The notes beneath the pieces are model-generated. The model was not told the DNA's origin. It did not search any database and saw nothing but the letters and a program-made list of their open reading frames with translations. The position numbers and the translations under genes were made by a program. Positions 30,780-38,484 of a stretch of 48,542 nucleotides of DNA are shown piece after piece; within the stretch, counting starts at the first letter, position 1; each line of letters begins with the position of its first letter. The stretch is from CAZEJK01 sp964512045 (GTDB taxonomy: Bacteria; Acidobacteriota; Thermoanaerobaculia; Thermoanaerobaculales; Sulfomarinibacteraceae): positions 1 through 48,542 of the forward strand of contig CAZEJK010000010.1 in the NCBI GenBank assembly GCA_964512045.1, given 5' to 3'.

Positions 30780-31418
30780 CTACGACCGGGCTCCGGAGAG
30801 CCCCACCGGCCACCTGGCGACCTGCAGCAGCGCCTCTACGAGCCGCGGCATGTCGGCCTCGTCGCCGGCGGGGAGATAGGCCACCATCCACGCAACAACC
30901 GTCTCTGCCGTGATCTTCACACGCTCAGCGTCCGTGATCGGCGTCCCGAACGGCCCCCTCTGATCGGCCAGTACCGGCTTGCCCTCGAGGCGGAACGGGC
31001 CACGCATCGACAGCATCTCCTCGTCCGGCGCGCCTGCCCGCAGCACCAGCGGCGGGGTCAGCGTCGCCTGATCGACAACACAGCACGGCGTCACCAGCCG
31101 GATCGAGACCAGGTTGCTCAGGTCGACAAGGGGATGGATCCGCGGCAGGTCGTCGCCTTTCAGCACCCGGCGCAGCAATGCCTCCGACGACGGACGGTAC
31201 CGGGTCGGGTCGCAGCCCGCCTGTCGAAAGAGCTGTCGCACCGCGTTCACCCGCGGGTGTCGGGTGATCTCCTTGCTGACGAAGGCGTGCCGTGCCTGCT
31301 CGTGGGCCAGCTGCCACAGCTGCTCCGTCTCGTCGTTGTCGCCGGTCACCTCGAGAGCCACCCACTGCAGCTCCCAGCCGTCCAGATCGATCCGTACATC
31401 AGGGGGAAAGCTCGCCAT
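30780..31418 (-). CDS. B3/B4 tRNA-binding domain protein (PheRS beta-like, COG3382)
   Basis: 212 aa from the ATG at 31418, which has a GAGGAGG ribosome binding site. The B3/4 domain is seen in HPRVNAVRQLFRQAGCDPTRYRPSSEALLRRVLKG, recognised by its NAVRQLFR and DPTRYRPSSEAL parts, then IHPLVDLSNLVS, and the strand-rich C-terminal half. Stand-alone proteins of this family resemble the editing domain of phenylalanyl-tRNA synthetase beta and may edit misacylated tRNA or bind amino acids; this is not established. It diverges from the histone-deacetylase-like gene. Confidence 0.88.
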   Translation of the reverse strand: MASFPPDVRIDLDGWELQWVALEVTGDNDETEQLWQLAHEQARHAFVSKEITRHPRVNAVRQLFRQAGCDPTRYRPSSEALLRRVLKGDDLPRIHPLVDLSNLVSIRLVTPCCVVDQATLTPPLVLRAGAPDEEMLSMRGPFRLEGKPVLADQRGPFGTPITDAERVKITAETVVAWMVAYLPAGDEADMPRLVEALLQVARWPVGLSGARS

Positions 31419-31587
31419 GGCAACCTCCTCTGAGCGATCCTGCCATCCCGACCAATCCGCGGCAACTGGGCGTGCGATCCGCGTACCGCACCGGTCGCAC
31501 GGAGCAGGCCCACCGGCAGAGAACGCGGACGGCGCCACGATGGTACCGTCAGTTGCGTTGTGTGTGGAACGCTGCAACCATGCCCGC

Positions 31588-32502
31588 GTGCGCGTGTTCG
31601 TCTCCGATGGCACCGAGCTGCCGCTGCCGCCCGACCATCCGTTTCCGTTGGCCAAGTACGCCCGGCTACGGGAGCGGGTGTCGAGGGAGCTGGTCGGCAA
31701 CGGGATCGAGGTGGTCAGCGCGCCGCCCGCCAGTGATAACGATCTGGCGCTGGTCCACGACGCGGAGTACATCAGGATGGTCACCGAAGGCTCCTTGCCA
31801 CGGACCGCCGTCCGCCGGATCGGGCTCCCGTGGTCGAAGGAGCTCGTGGCGCGGGCCCGTGGCGCGGTGGGCGCCACCACAGCGGCTGCAGCAGCCGCAC
31901 TCGCCGACGGCGTGGCGGTCACCCTCGGCGGCGGGACCCACCACGCCTCGAGCTCGACGGGCGCCGGCTTCTGCGTGTTCAACGACGTGATGGTGGCCAT
32001 CCGTAGCCTCCAACGTGCCGGTCGGATCCGTCGCGCTGTCGTCATCGACTGCGACGTCCATCAGGGGGATGGCACCGCCGCACTTTCCGAGGGCGACCCC
32101 TCCGTGTTCACGTTCTCGATCCACGGCGCCAAGAACTTCCCTGCCCGGAAACGCGCCAGCTCGTTGGATGTCGAGCTCCCAGACGGCACCGGCGACGCCG
32201 AGTATCTGGCAGCTCTCGAGCCGAACCTCGAGCGAGCCCTGAACGCTTCTCGCGCCGACATGGCGCTCTACCTCGCCGGTGCAGACCCGTATCACGATGA
32301 CCGTTGGGGGCGGCTCGGTCTGACCAGGGCCGGACTCGCCGCGCGTGATCGGCTGGTTCTGTCCGCCTGCCGGGACCACCGACTCCCGACGGCAGTGACG
32401 ATGGCCGGCGGCTACGCCCGATCGATCGACGACATCGTCGCGATCCACCTCGCCACCGTGCGCATCGCCGGCGAGCTCGCGCTGGACTGGCGCGCCCTAT
32501 AA
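31588..32502 (+). CDS. Histone deacetylase family protein (AcuC-like amidohydrolase)
   Basis: 304 aa from GTG 31588, chosen because RVFVSDG matches the family N-terminus; an in-frame ATG at 31540 would add 16 residues. The class is shown by LGGGTHHASSSTGAGFCVFND, the zinc site DCDVHQGDGT, and AGADPYHDDRWG, with the catalytic Tyr in MAGGYAR near the end. Each is a key part of the HDAC fold. Bacterial members deacetylate lysines (AcuC on acetyl-CoA synthetase), acetylpolyamines or other small amides. With acyl-CoA enzymes nearby, an AcuC-like role is possible but unproven. Confidence 0.92.
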   Translation: MRVFVSDGTELPLPPDHPFPLAKYARLRERVSRELVGNGIEVVSAPPASDNDLALVHDAEYIRMVTEGSLPRTAVRRIGLPWSKELVARARGAVGATTAAAAAALADGVAVTLGGGTHHASSSTGAGFCVFNDVMVAIRSLQRAGRIRRAVVIDCDVHQGDGTAALSEGDPSVFTFSIHGAKNFPARKRASSLDVELPDGTGDAEYLAALEPNLERALNASRADMALYLAGADPYHDDRWGRLGLTRAGLAARDRLVLSACRDHRLPTAVTMAGGYARSIDDIVAIHLATVRIAGELALDWRAL

Positions 32503-32538
32503 TGGCACCGCGGCAACCGCCGCCGGAGGAGGAAACCC

Positions 32539-33837
32539 ATGCCAAAGGCCATCCCCATCACCGTCGCGATCGTCGTGCTCACGGTCCCGTTCTTGCCTGC
32601 TCAGACCGTCGACCGCGACACCGCCAGCTATGTACCGGCGACCCAGTACCCCCTGATCGAGGAGATGCAGGAACGGAACAGAAAGCTGGCGGAAGAAGCA
32701 CAAGCCAAGACCGAGGAGATCCTCGCGGCGATCGAGGAGCAGGAGAAGGCCGAAGCTGAGGCCGCCGAGGAGCTCCGGTTCGACACCTCAGACATCTGGC
32801 GCCCGGAGGGACCAACGGCGTTCGAGCAGGCGTGGCACTTTCCGCCAACACCTCAGTACCTGACCGGAAGCTGCTGGAGCTTCTCCATCACCTCGCTGAT
32901 GGAGTCCGAGATCAAGCGGCTTCACGACGAGGAGATCAAGCTGTCGGAGATGTGGACGGTCTACTGGGAGTACGTCGAGAAGGCCCGTCGGTACGTCGAA
33001 CGACGCGGCGAGTCGCTGTTCGCGCAGGGCTCCGAGGGCAACGCCTTCCGCAGGATCTGGTCCACCTATGGCATCGTGCCCCGCTCGGCGTACGCAGGGG
33101 TGCTGGCGGAGGACGGTCGTTTCGATCACTCGGCGCTGCATGCGCACATGCTGTCGTTCCTCGAGTGGTGCGCGGCGAACCAGTTCTGGGATGAGGAGCT
33201 GATCCTCAGCTCCATCCGCGCCTTCCTCGATCGGACCATGGGCGCGCCGCCCGAGACGGTCGAGTGGAACGGCACGACGTACTCCCCACACGAGTTCCTG
33301 TCGCGGGTGTGCCAGCTCGATCCGGAGGACTACGTGGACCTCCAGTCCACTCTGTCACAGCCGTTCTGGAGCTGGGGCCAGTTCGAGGTTCCGGACAACT
33401 GGTGGGAGGACGAGCACTACCTGAACGTTCCCCTCGATGTCTGGTTCAACGTCCTGGTGCGCGCTCTGGATCAGGGCTACACGGTGTCGATCGGAGGTGA
33501 CGTCTCCGAGCCCGGGATGCTCGGCGTCGAGGACATGGCGGTGGTCCCCACCTTCGATGTGCCACCGGGGTTCATCGATCAGAGCGCCCGCGAGATGCGG
33601 ATCGCCAACCACACCACCACCGACGATCACGGCAATCACGCGGTCGGCACTCTCACTCACAACGGCGAACGGTGGTTCCTGATCAAGGACTCCAACCGCT
33701 CGTCGCGTCTCGGCGAGCACAAGGGCTACTACATGTACCGGGAGGACTATGTTCGGCTGAAGATGCTGACCCTCGCGGTGCACAAGGACGTGGTCAGTGG
33801 TCTTCTCGCCAAGGCGGACCCACCGCCGGAGTCGTGA
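32539..33837 (+). CDS. Exported papain-fold (C1) cysteine peptidase-like protein
   Basis: 432 aa with GGAGGAGG before the ATG. A signal peptide (about 1-22, ending PAQT) is followed by a charged helix, probably a coiled coil (about 38-80, Glu/Ala/Lys-rich). The C1 domain has the oxyanion Gln Q106, catalytic C112 (LTGSCWSFS), His H367 (HGNHAVGTL) and Asn N386 (IKDSNRSS), in the correct order for a bleomycin-hydrolase-like (C1B) layout with a large insertion between Cys and His. A protease or peptidase in the periplasm is predicted. The DUF167 gene overlaps its stop codon. Confidence 0.85.
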   Translation: MPKAIPITVAIVVLTVPFLPAQTVDRDTASYVPATQYPLIEEMQERNRKLAEEAQAKTEEILAAIEEQEKAEAEAAEELRFDTSDIWRPEGPTAFEQAWHFPPTPQYLTGSCWSFSITSLMESEIKRLHDEEIKLSEMWTVYWEYVEKARRYVERRGESLFAQGSEGNAFRRIWSTYGIVPRSAYAGVLAEDGRFDHSALHAHMLSFLEWCAANQFWDEELILSSIRAFLDRTMGAPPETVEWNGTTYSPHEFLSRVCQLDPEDYVDLQSTLSQPFWSWGQFEVPDNWWEDEHYLNVPLDVWFNVLVRALDQGYTVSIGGDVSEPGMLGVEDMAVVPTFDVPPGFIDQSAREMRIANHTTTDDHGNHAVGTLTHNGERWFLIKDSNRSSRLGEHKGYYMYREDYVRLKMLTLAVHKDVVSGLLAKADPPPES

Positions 33838-34160
33838 CCGATTCCATCGAGCTGCAGCCGACTGCAGACGGAGTGCGGCTCCGCCTGCGCGTGAAGCCGG
33901 GGGCCCGCCGCACGCGGCTGGTGGGCCCCCACGGCGGCGCGCTCAAGCTGGAGGTCCAGGCGCCGCCGGAACGCGGCAAGGCGAACGCCGCCGTGGTGAA
34001 GCTGCTGTCGTCGGCAACCGGTATCCCCAAGAGTGCCATCGAGGTCACCACGGGCCACATGAGCCAAGACAAGAGCGTGACCATCTTCGGCATCGGAGTC
34101 GACGCGCTCCGGCAGAAGCTGGTCGACGCCTTCGACAGAGCGGGAACGCACGGCCCCTGA
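33834..34160 (+). CDS. DUF167/YggU family protein
   Basis: 108 aa from the GTG at 33834, which overlaps the peptidase stop by 4 nt. The family signature is clear: VRLRLRVKPGARRTRLVGPHGGALKLEVQAPPERGKANAAVVKLLS, recognised by KPGARRT, LKLEVQAPPERGKANAA, then the LSSATGIPKSAIEVTTGHMSQDKSV part. YggU-like proteins are small, cytoplasmic and of unknown function. The DNA ends in a strong hairpin terminator 44 bp downstream, which closes this transcript. Confidence 0.9.
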   Translation: MTDSIELQPTADGVRLRLRVKPGARRTRLVGPHGGALKLEVQAPPERGKANAAVVKLLSSATGIPKSAIEVTTGHMSQDKSVTIFGIGVDALRQKLVDAFDRAGTHGP

Positions 34161-34203
34161 AGCCACGGCAGCTCCATGCAGCCGCGGAAGGTTCCCAGTC
34201 CAC

Positions 34204-34236
34204 GCAAAAGGCCCCCCATGCGGAGGGGCCTTTTGC
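34204..34236. terminator. Bidirectional intrinsic terminator
   Basis: GCAAAAGGCCCC (34204-34215) pairs with GGGGCCTTTTGC (34225-34236), a perfect 12-bp stem with a 9-nt loop and A/T tracts at the base on both strands. It lies between two converging transcripts, the DUF167 gene (plus) and the IPTL-CTERM gene (minus, ending at 34256), and can end both. Confidence 0.9.
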
Positions 34237-34255
34237 TCGTTCACACGAGTTGGTG

Positions 34256-35068
34256 TCAACCGCGCCGACGTAACACAATGAACGCGCCGGCCGCGATCAT
34301 CATCAGGAACGCCGCGATCCCGGCTGTGCTCAACGTCGGGATACCCGGTTCCACGGCCGCGCCTGTCGCGCAGTAGCTGATCTCGACATCGTCGATGTAC
34401 CAGCCGGGTCGGTTCACAACCGTCGTGGTGTGCAGCAGGAACTCTACGTCGACCGTCGATCCCGCGTACGCCGAGATGTCGACCGTCACCAGCTCCCAGT
34501 CGGCAGACGGATTCGGGCCGGGCGTGCGCCAGACCTCGACGCCACCCACGAACGCCTGGGCGTAGTCGAACGACTCGAACACGTGGTACCAGTGCCACCA
34601 CTCCAGCTGGACCTCAGTACCGGGCGTGAGGCTCGTCAGATCGAACGTCTGCGCCAGGATTGTGTCGTCTCCCTGATTGGCGTAGCAGCCGTCCAGGTTG
34701 GTGGCCCATGCGTTGTTGCCTGAGTACGCACCAGCAGGGCCGTCATAAGAGGTGCTGTCACACTGGTCGAAAACCCCCTGACTGATCTGGCCGTGCTCCC
34801 AGTCGACATAGGTGGTGGCCACCGTCCAACCACCGTTGTCTGACTCGAAGTCCGAGAAGTACAGCACGGTCGGTGTGCCGCTCGAACACGTGATCGTTCT
34901 CGGCGTCGGCTGCGACATCGGGACCGGCACATCCCGTGCTGCTGCATCAATCTCAGCCTGCTCCTCCGGCGTGACGCCCTGGGCGACCGCTACCACTGCG
35001 GGCGCGCAGACCAGCGCTACTACCACGAACGGAATCCACAAACGAACCGCTCCGAATCGCTTGCCCAT
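34256..35068 (-). CDS. Exported protein with IPTL-CTERM sorting signal
   Basis: 270 aa. A signal peptide (about 1-30, ending VAQG) is followed by a beta-rich domain of jelly-roll appearance (about 65-235: YFSDFESDNGGWTVA, LEWWHWYHVFES, VEFLLHTTTVVNRPGWYIDDVEISYC), similar to carbohydrate-binding or MAM-like sandwiches. The C-terminus is the IPTL-CTERM tripartite signal: IPTLS, a hydrophobic helix (AGIAAFLMMIAAGAFIVL), then RRR. Such proteins are thought to be handled by an exosortase (XrtH-type) and attached to the surface; no exosortase is in this window. A ligand is unknown. Confidence 0.88.
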   Translation of the reverse strand: MGKRFGAVRLWIPFVVVALVCAPAVVAVAQGVTPEEQAEIDAAARDVPVPMSQPTPRTITCSSGTPTVLYFSDFESDNGGWTVATTYVDWEHGQISQGVFDQCDSTSYDGPAGAYSGNNAWATNLDGCYANQGDDTILAQTFDLTSLTPGTEVQLEWWHWYHVFESFDYAQAFVGGVEVWRTPGPNPSADWELVTVDISAYAGSTVDVEFLLHTTTVVNRPGWYIDDVEISYCATGAAVEPGIPTLSTAGIAAFLMMIAAGAFIVLRRRG

Positions 35069-35124
35069 CTCCTCCTCCTACCTCTCACCTGTGCTCGCGC
35101 ACAGTGTATCCATGGGATCCGACA

Positions 35125-35159
35125 ACGCTACCGTAGCGTACCTTCCATCCGCCGGTCAA
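35125..35159 (-). promoter_or_regulatory. Putative promoter with palindrome for the IPTL-CTERM gene
   Basis: Minus strand: TTGACC (35159-35154), 18-bp spacer, TACGGT (35135-35130). The -10 lies within the palindrome ACGCTAC-C-GTAGCGT (35125-35139), which may be an operator. The leader to the ATG at 35068 would be about 55 nt and carries GTAGGAGGAG as ribosome binding site. Confidence 0.45.
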
Positions 35160-35223
35160 GAAATGGAAGCGCACTGATCACAGCGATCGCAAGACCATCA
35201 ACCTACCTGCGGGCTGGGCCACG

Positions 35224-36186
35224 TCAGATCCCTCCGCCATCGAGGAACTGCTCCGGCTTCGCCCGCGCCTGGGCGACCTTCGACCCCGGCGGCACCGACC
35301 GCGTCAGCCAGACGTTACCGCCGATCACCGAGCCTGCACCGATGGTGATCCGGCCGAGGATGGTCGCCCCGGAGTAGATGGTCACACCATCCTCGACCAC
35401 CGGGTGGCGTGGGATCCCCTTGATCGGTTTGCCCTCCGCATCCAGCGGAAAGCTCTTCGCGCCCAACGTCACACCCTGGTACAGGCGCACGGAGCTACCG
35501 ATGACGCACGTCTCGCCGATGACAACTCCGGTGCCGTGGTCGATGAAGAACCTCTCGCCGATCGTGGCGCCGGGATGGATGTCGATGCCAGTCCGGCTGT
35601 GCGCGTGCTCGTTGATGATCCGCGGAATCAGCGGCACACCGAGCAGGTACAGCTCGTGGGCAATGCGATGGGCGGTTAACGCCTGCAGACACGGGTAGCA
35701 GAAGATCGCCTCGGCAGGGCTGGTGGCGGCCGGATCGCCTTCGTACGCTGCCACCGCGTCCAGCGCCAGCAGACGGCGCAGCTCCGGCAGGCGCCGCAGG
35801 AACGCGGCCGTATGCTGCCGAGCCTTCTCGGAGCAGTCGTTCAACGTGCAGCACGCAGCCTCGCGGGTACAGACGAAGCAGAGCCCTCGCAGGATCTCGT
35901 CTGAGAGGATCGTCGCCGCCCGGTCGAGCATCGCGCCGATGTGAAACGTGAGGGTCTCCTCGGTCACGTCCCGGTTTCCGAAGTAACCGGGGAAGATCAC
36001 GGCGCGAAGCAGCCCGAGCATCGTCACGATCTCATCGCGCGATGGCAACGGCTGCCCTTTGAACGTCTTGCGCATCGGCGTGGCAAGCGAGTCCGCCTGA
36101 GCACGGAGGGCAGCCACAACCTCCGGCAGAATCGATTCAATCTCCTCGCGGTCGGAGACGGTAAAGGCATCCAGAGCATTCGACAT
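35224..36186 (-). CDS. cysE: Serine O-acetyltransferase (EpsC-type)
   Basis: 320 aa. The left-handed beta-helix domain shows the family motifs HRIAHELYLLGVPLIPRI, TGIDIHPGATIGERFFIDHGTGVVIGET, LYQGVTLGAKSFP, and hexapeptide turns. Serine plus acetyl-CoA gives O-acetylserine, the precursor for cysteine. The catalytic His-Asp residues of the DHGTGVVIGET segment are present. The N-terminal helical part is long, as in the EpsC branch, and has a Cys cluster (CFVCTREAACCTLNDC, about 102-117), possibly metal- or redox-linked. It diverges from the lytic transglycosylase gene; no cysteine synthase is adjacent. Confidence 0.94.
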   Translation of the reverse strand: MSNALDAFTVSDREEIESILPEVVAALRAQADSLATPMRKTFKGQPLPSRDEIVTMLGLLRAVIFPGYFGNRDVTEETLTFHIGAMLDRAATILSDEILRGLCFVCTREAACCTLNDCSEKARQHTAAFLRRLPELRRLLALDAVAAYEGDPAATSPAEAIFCYPCLQALTAHRIAHELYLLGVPLIPRIINEHAHSRTGIDIHPGATIGERFFIDHGTGVVIGETCVIGSSVRLYQGVTLGAKSFPLDAEGKPIKGIPRHPVVEDGVTIYSGATILGRITIGAGSVIGGNVWLTRSVPPGSKVAQARAKPEQFLDGGGI

Positions 36187-36317
36187 GGTTCAGCTCCTCG
36201 TGGCTCATGGTACCTGACACCTCCGATGAGCGGTTGTATCGGCGATCTGCACTCACTGACCGTTTGGCACGGCACTGGGAGGATGCGCTACGGTGGAAGG
36301 AAGGTGAAGGGAGCAAC

Positions 36318-38393
36318 ATGTCTGGAAAAGCCCTGAAGCGCTTCGTGATCACCCATGGCGTCATGGTCGCTGTGATCACCGCCTCGGCGTGCGGAGGACC
36401 GAGAGAACCCTCGCCACCCGATGCCACCCAACCAGAAGCGGCTCCCATCCGCGTGCTCGTCCCTCCTGAGCCGATCGCGTTCCTGCCTCGCGACGCCCAT
36501 CCGGTGGCCACGGAAGAGGAGATCCTCGAGGGGTTTGCCGAAGCCCTCGACCGTCCATTGCAGCTGATTCCGGAGCGCCGTCTGCCGCAGATGATCGAAC
36601 GTCTGCTCGCCGGCGAAGCGGATCTGATCGCTGCGAGCCTGACGGTCACTGAAGATCGCCATCAACAGCTCCTGTTCTCCGAGCCGTACCTGTACACCGA
36701 CGAGCTCCTGGTGGCTTCCAGCGACCGGCAGCCAGTACAGGATCTCGCGCGCCTCGCAGACTGGAAGGTGTGCCTCCGGCCATCAAGCTCCTACGCCGAC
36801 ACTGTGCGCATACTCGCAACACAGGGAATCGCCATTCCAACACACGACCTGGACTCCGCAGTCAGCACCATCGAGGCGCTGGAGCTCGTCGCAGACGGAG
36901 CGTGTGATGCCACAGGAGTCGACCGGTATCTGTGGAACGCCGTGGCCGGAGGCTTCTCGGCCCTTCATCCGGTGGCCGTCCTCGCAGAGGACAGAGCCAT
37001 CGCCATCGCCGGCAACCCGAACGCGAAGGAGCTGATCCAGCTACTGAATCAGCACCTGGTCGAGCGCTCATTGGTGGGAGATCACCGCGAGGTGCTCCTC
37101 GACGATCTCCCGGGACTCGCAGAGCGCGGACGACTGCGGATGATCACCCGCAACAACGCCCTCACCTACTACCTCTATCGCGGCCAACAGATGGGTTTCG
37201 AGTTCGAGATGATGGGCAAGCTCGCGGACAGCCTGGACCTGAACCTCGAGGTCGCCGTCCCATCAGGCCACGACGAGCTCGAGACCTGGCTTCTCGAAGG
37301 GCGCGGCGATGTCATCGCCTCCGCGTGGACGATCACTGAGGAGCGCTCGGACCGGGTCGAGTTCACCCGACCGTACCAGACGGTGGATCAGGTGGTCGTC
37401 ACTCGCGGCTCTGAAACCGCTGTCAAGGCTCCGAGGGACCTGAACGGCCGCACGGTCCACGTCCGCGCATCCAGCGCGTACGCCGAGTCGCTCCGAGCTC
37501 TCCAAGACAGTGTCCCGAATATCGCGCTCGAGTGGGTTGCCGAGGATATCGAGACCGAGGAGATCCTCGCCAGGGTCGAGGACGGCACGTACGACATCAC
37601 GGTATGCGACTCGAACCTGCTCAACATGGAGCAGACGTACGGCCGCAATCTGCGCGCCGCGTTCACGCTGGCCACCACCCGCCTCGGTTGGGCAGTCCGT
37701 CCCGACAATCCGAAGCTCCTCCAAGCCCTGAATGGATTCATCGCGCGGGAGTACCGCGGTCTCCACTACAACATCTGGCGGAAACGATACTTCCAAAGCC
37801 AGAAGCAAATCGCCAGAGCTCGCGACGAGCTCCGTGCGGACGCCAGCGGCAAGCTGTCGCCGTACGATGACCTGATCCGTGAGCACGCTGAGGCCCATAC
37901 GCTCGACTGGCGACTGGTGGCGGCCATCATCTATCAGGAGTCACGCTTCGACCCAGATGAGACGAGCTGGGCCGGAGCGATCGGGCTCATGCAGATGATG
38001 CCACGTACCGGTCGCGCCATGGGCGCGAAGAACCTGCGCGATCCGAGCCAGGCGATCGCCGCGGGGTGCCGCTACCTGCGCTCTCTCATCGACTCGTTCG
38101 AGCCTGCTCTCTCGCTGGCGACACGGATCCGGTTCGCGCTGGCTAGCTACAACGCCGGACGCGGGCACCTCATGGACGCCCGGTGGCTTGCTCGACGGCA
38201 AGGCTTCGACGGCGACGTGTGGTACGACAGCGTCGAGCGGGCCATGCTCCTGCTGGAACGCGAGGCTTACCACTCCCAGACGCGGTACGGGTACTGCCGC
38301 GGCTCCGAGCCGGTCGCCTACGTCCGTAACGTCGAGCGGTGGTACCGGGTGTACTCGCAGCACCTACCGCGGATCACCCCGGTGGGCGAGTAG
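36318..38393 (+). CDS. MltF-like membrane-bound lytic transglycosylase with two solute-binding domains
   Basis: 691 aa; the ATG at 36318 has AAGGGAG upstream. The N-terminus looks like a lipoprotein signal with C25 (TASACGG). Two SBP_bac_3-type domains follow (about 43-270, and about 285-500), then an SLT domain (about 515-680) with catalytic E541 (IIYQESRFDP), GLMQMMP and ASYNAGRGH. It cleaves the MurNAc-GlcNAc bond with anhydro-ring formation in the cell wall. E. coli MltF has a single binding domain and is about 518 aa, so this one has an extra copy. The binding domains may sense muropeptides. Confidence 0.92.
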   Translation: MSGKALKRFVITHGVMVAVITASACGGPREPSPPDATQPEAAPIRVLVPPEPIAFLPRDAHPVATEEEILEGFAEALDRPLQLIPERRLPQMIERLLAGEADLIAASLTVTEDRHQQLLFSEPYLYTDELLVASSDRQPVQDLARLADWKVCLRPSSSYADTVRILATQGIAIPTHDLDSAVSTIEALELVADGACDATGVDRYLWNAVAGGFSALHPVAVLAEDRAIAIAGNPNAKELIQLLNQHLVERSLVGDHREVLLDDLPGLAERGRLRMITRNNALTYYLYRGQQMGFEFEMMGKLADSLDLNLEVAVPSGHDELETWLLEGRGDVIASAWTITEERSDRVEFTRPYQTVDQVVVTRGSETAVKAPRDLNGRTVHVRASSAYAESLRALQDSVPNIALEWVAEDIETEEILARVEDGTYDITVCDSNLLNMEQTYGRNLRAAFTLATTRLGWAVRPDNPKLLQALNGFIAREYRGLHYNIWRKRYFQSQKQIARARDELRADASGKLSPYDDLIREHAEAHTLDWRLVAAIIYQESRFDPDETSWAGAIGLMQMMPRTGRAMGAKNLRDPSQAIAAGCRYLRSLIDSFEPALSLATRIRFALASYNAGRGHLMDARWLARRQGFDGDVWYDSVERAMLLLEREAYHSQTRYGYCRGSEPVAYVRNVERWYRVYSQHLPRITPVGE

Positions 38394-38484
38394 GATTCGG
38401 CGCCGTGCCACGCAGCCCGGCGAGACGGACGAGTCGGCGTAGCGGGCCAGAACGAGGCCATAGAGGAGCGGTTACCGGCTGGGA

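Noticed and set aside
30780..32045. Extended minus-strand frame upstream of the B3/4 protein, giving 421 residues
   Set aside because: The extra N-terminal part is antisense to the histone-deacetylase-like gene, is Ser/Arg/Ala-rich without domain features, and a strong ribosome binding site marks the ATG at 31418.
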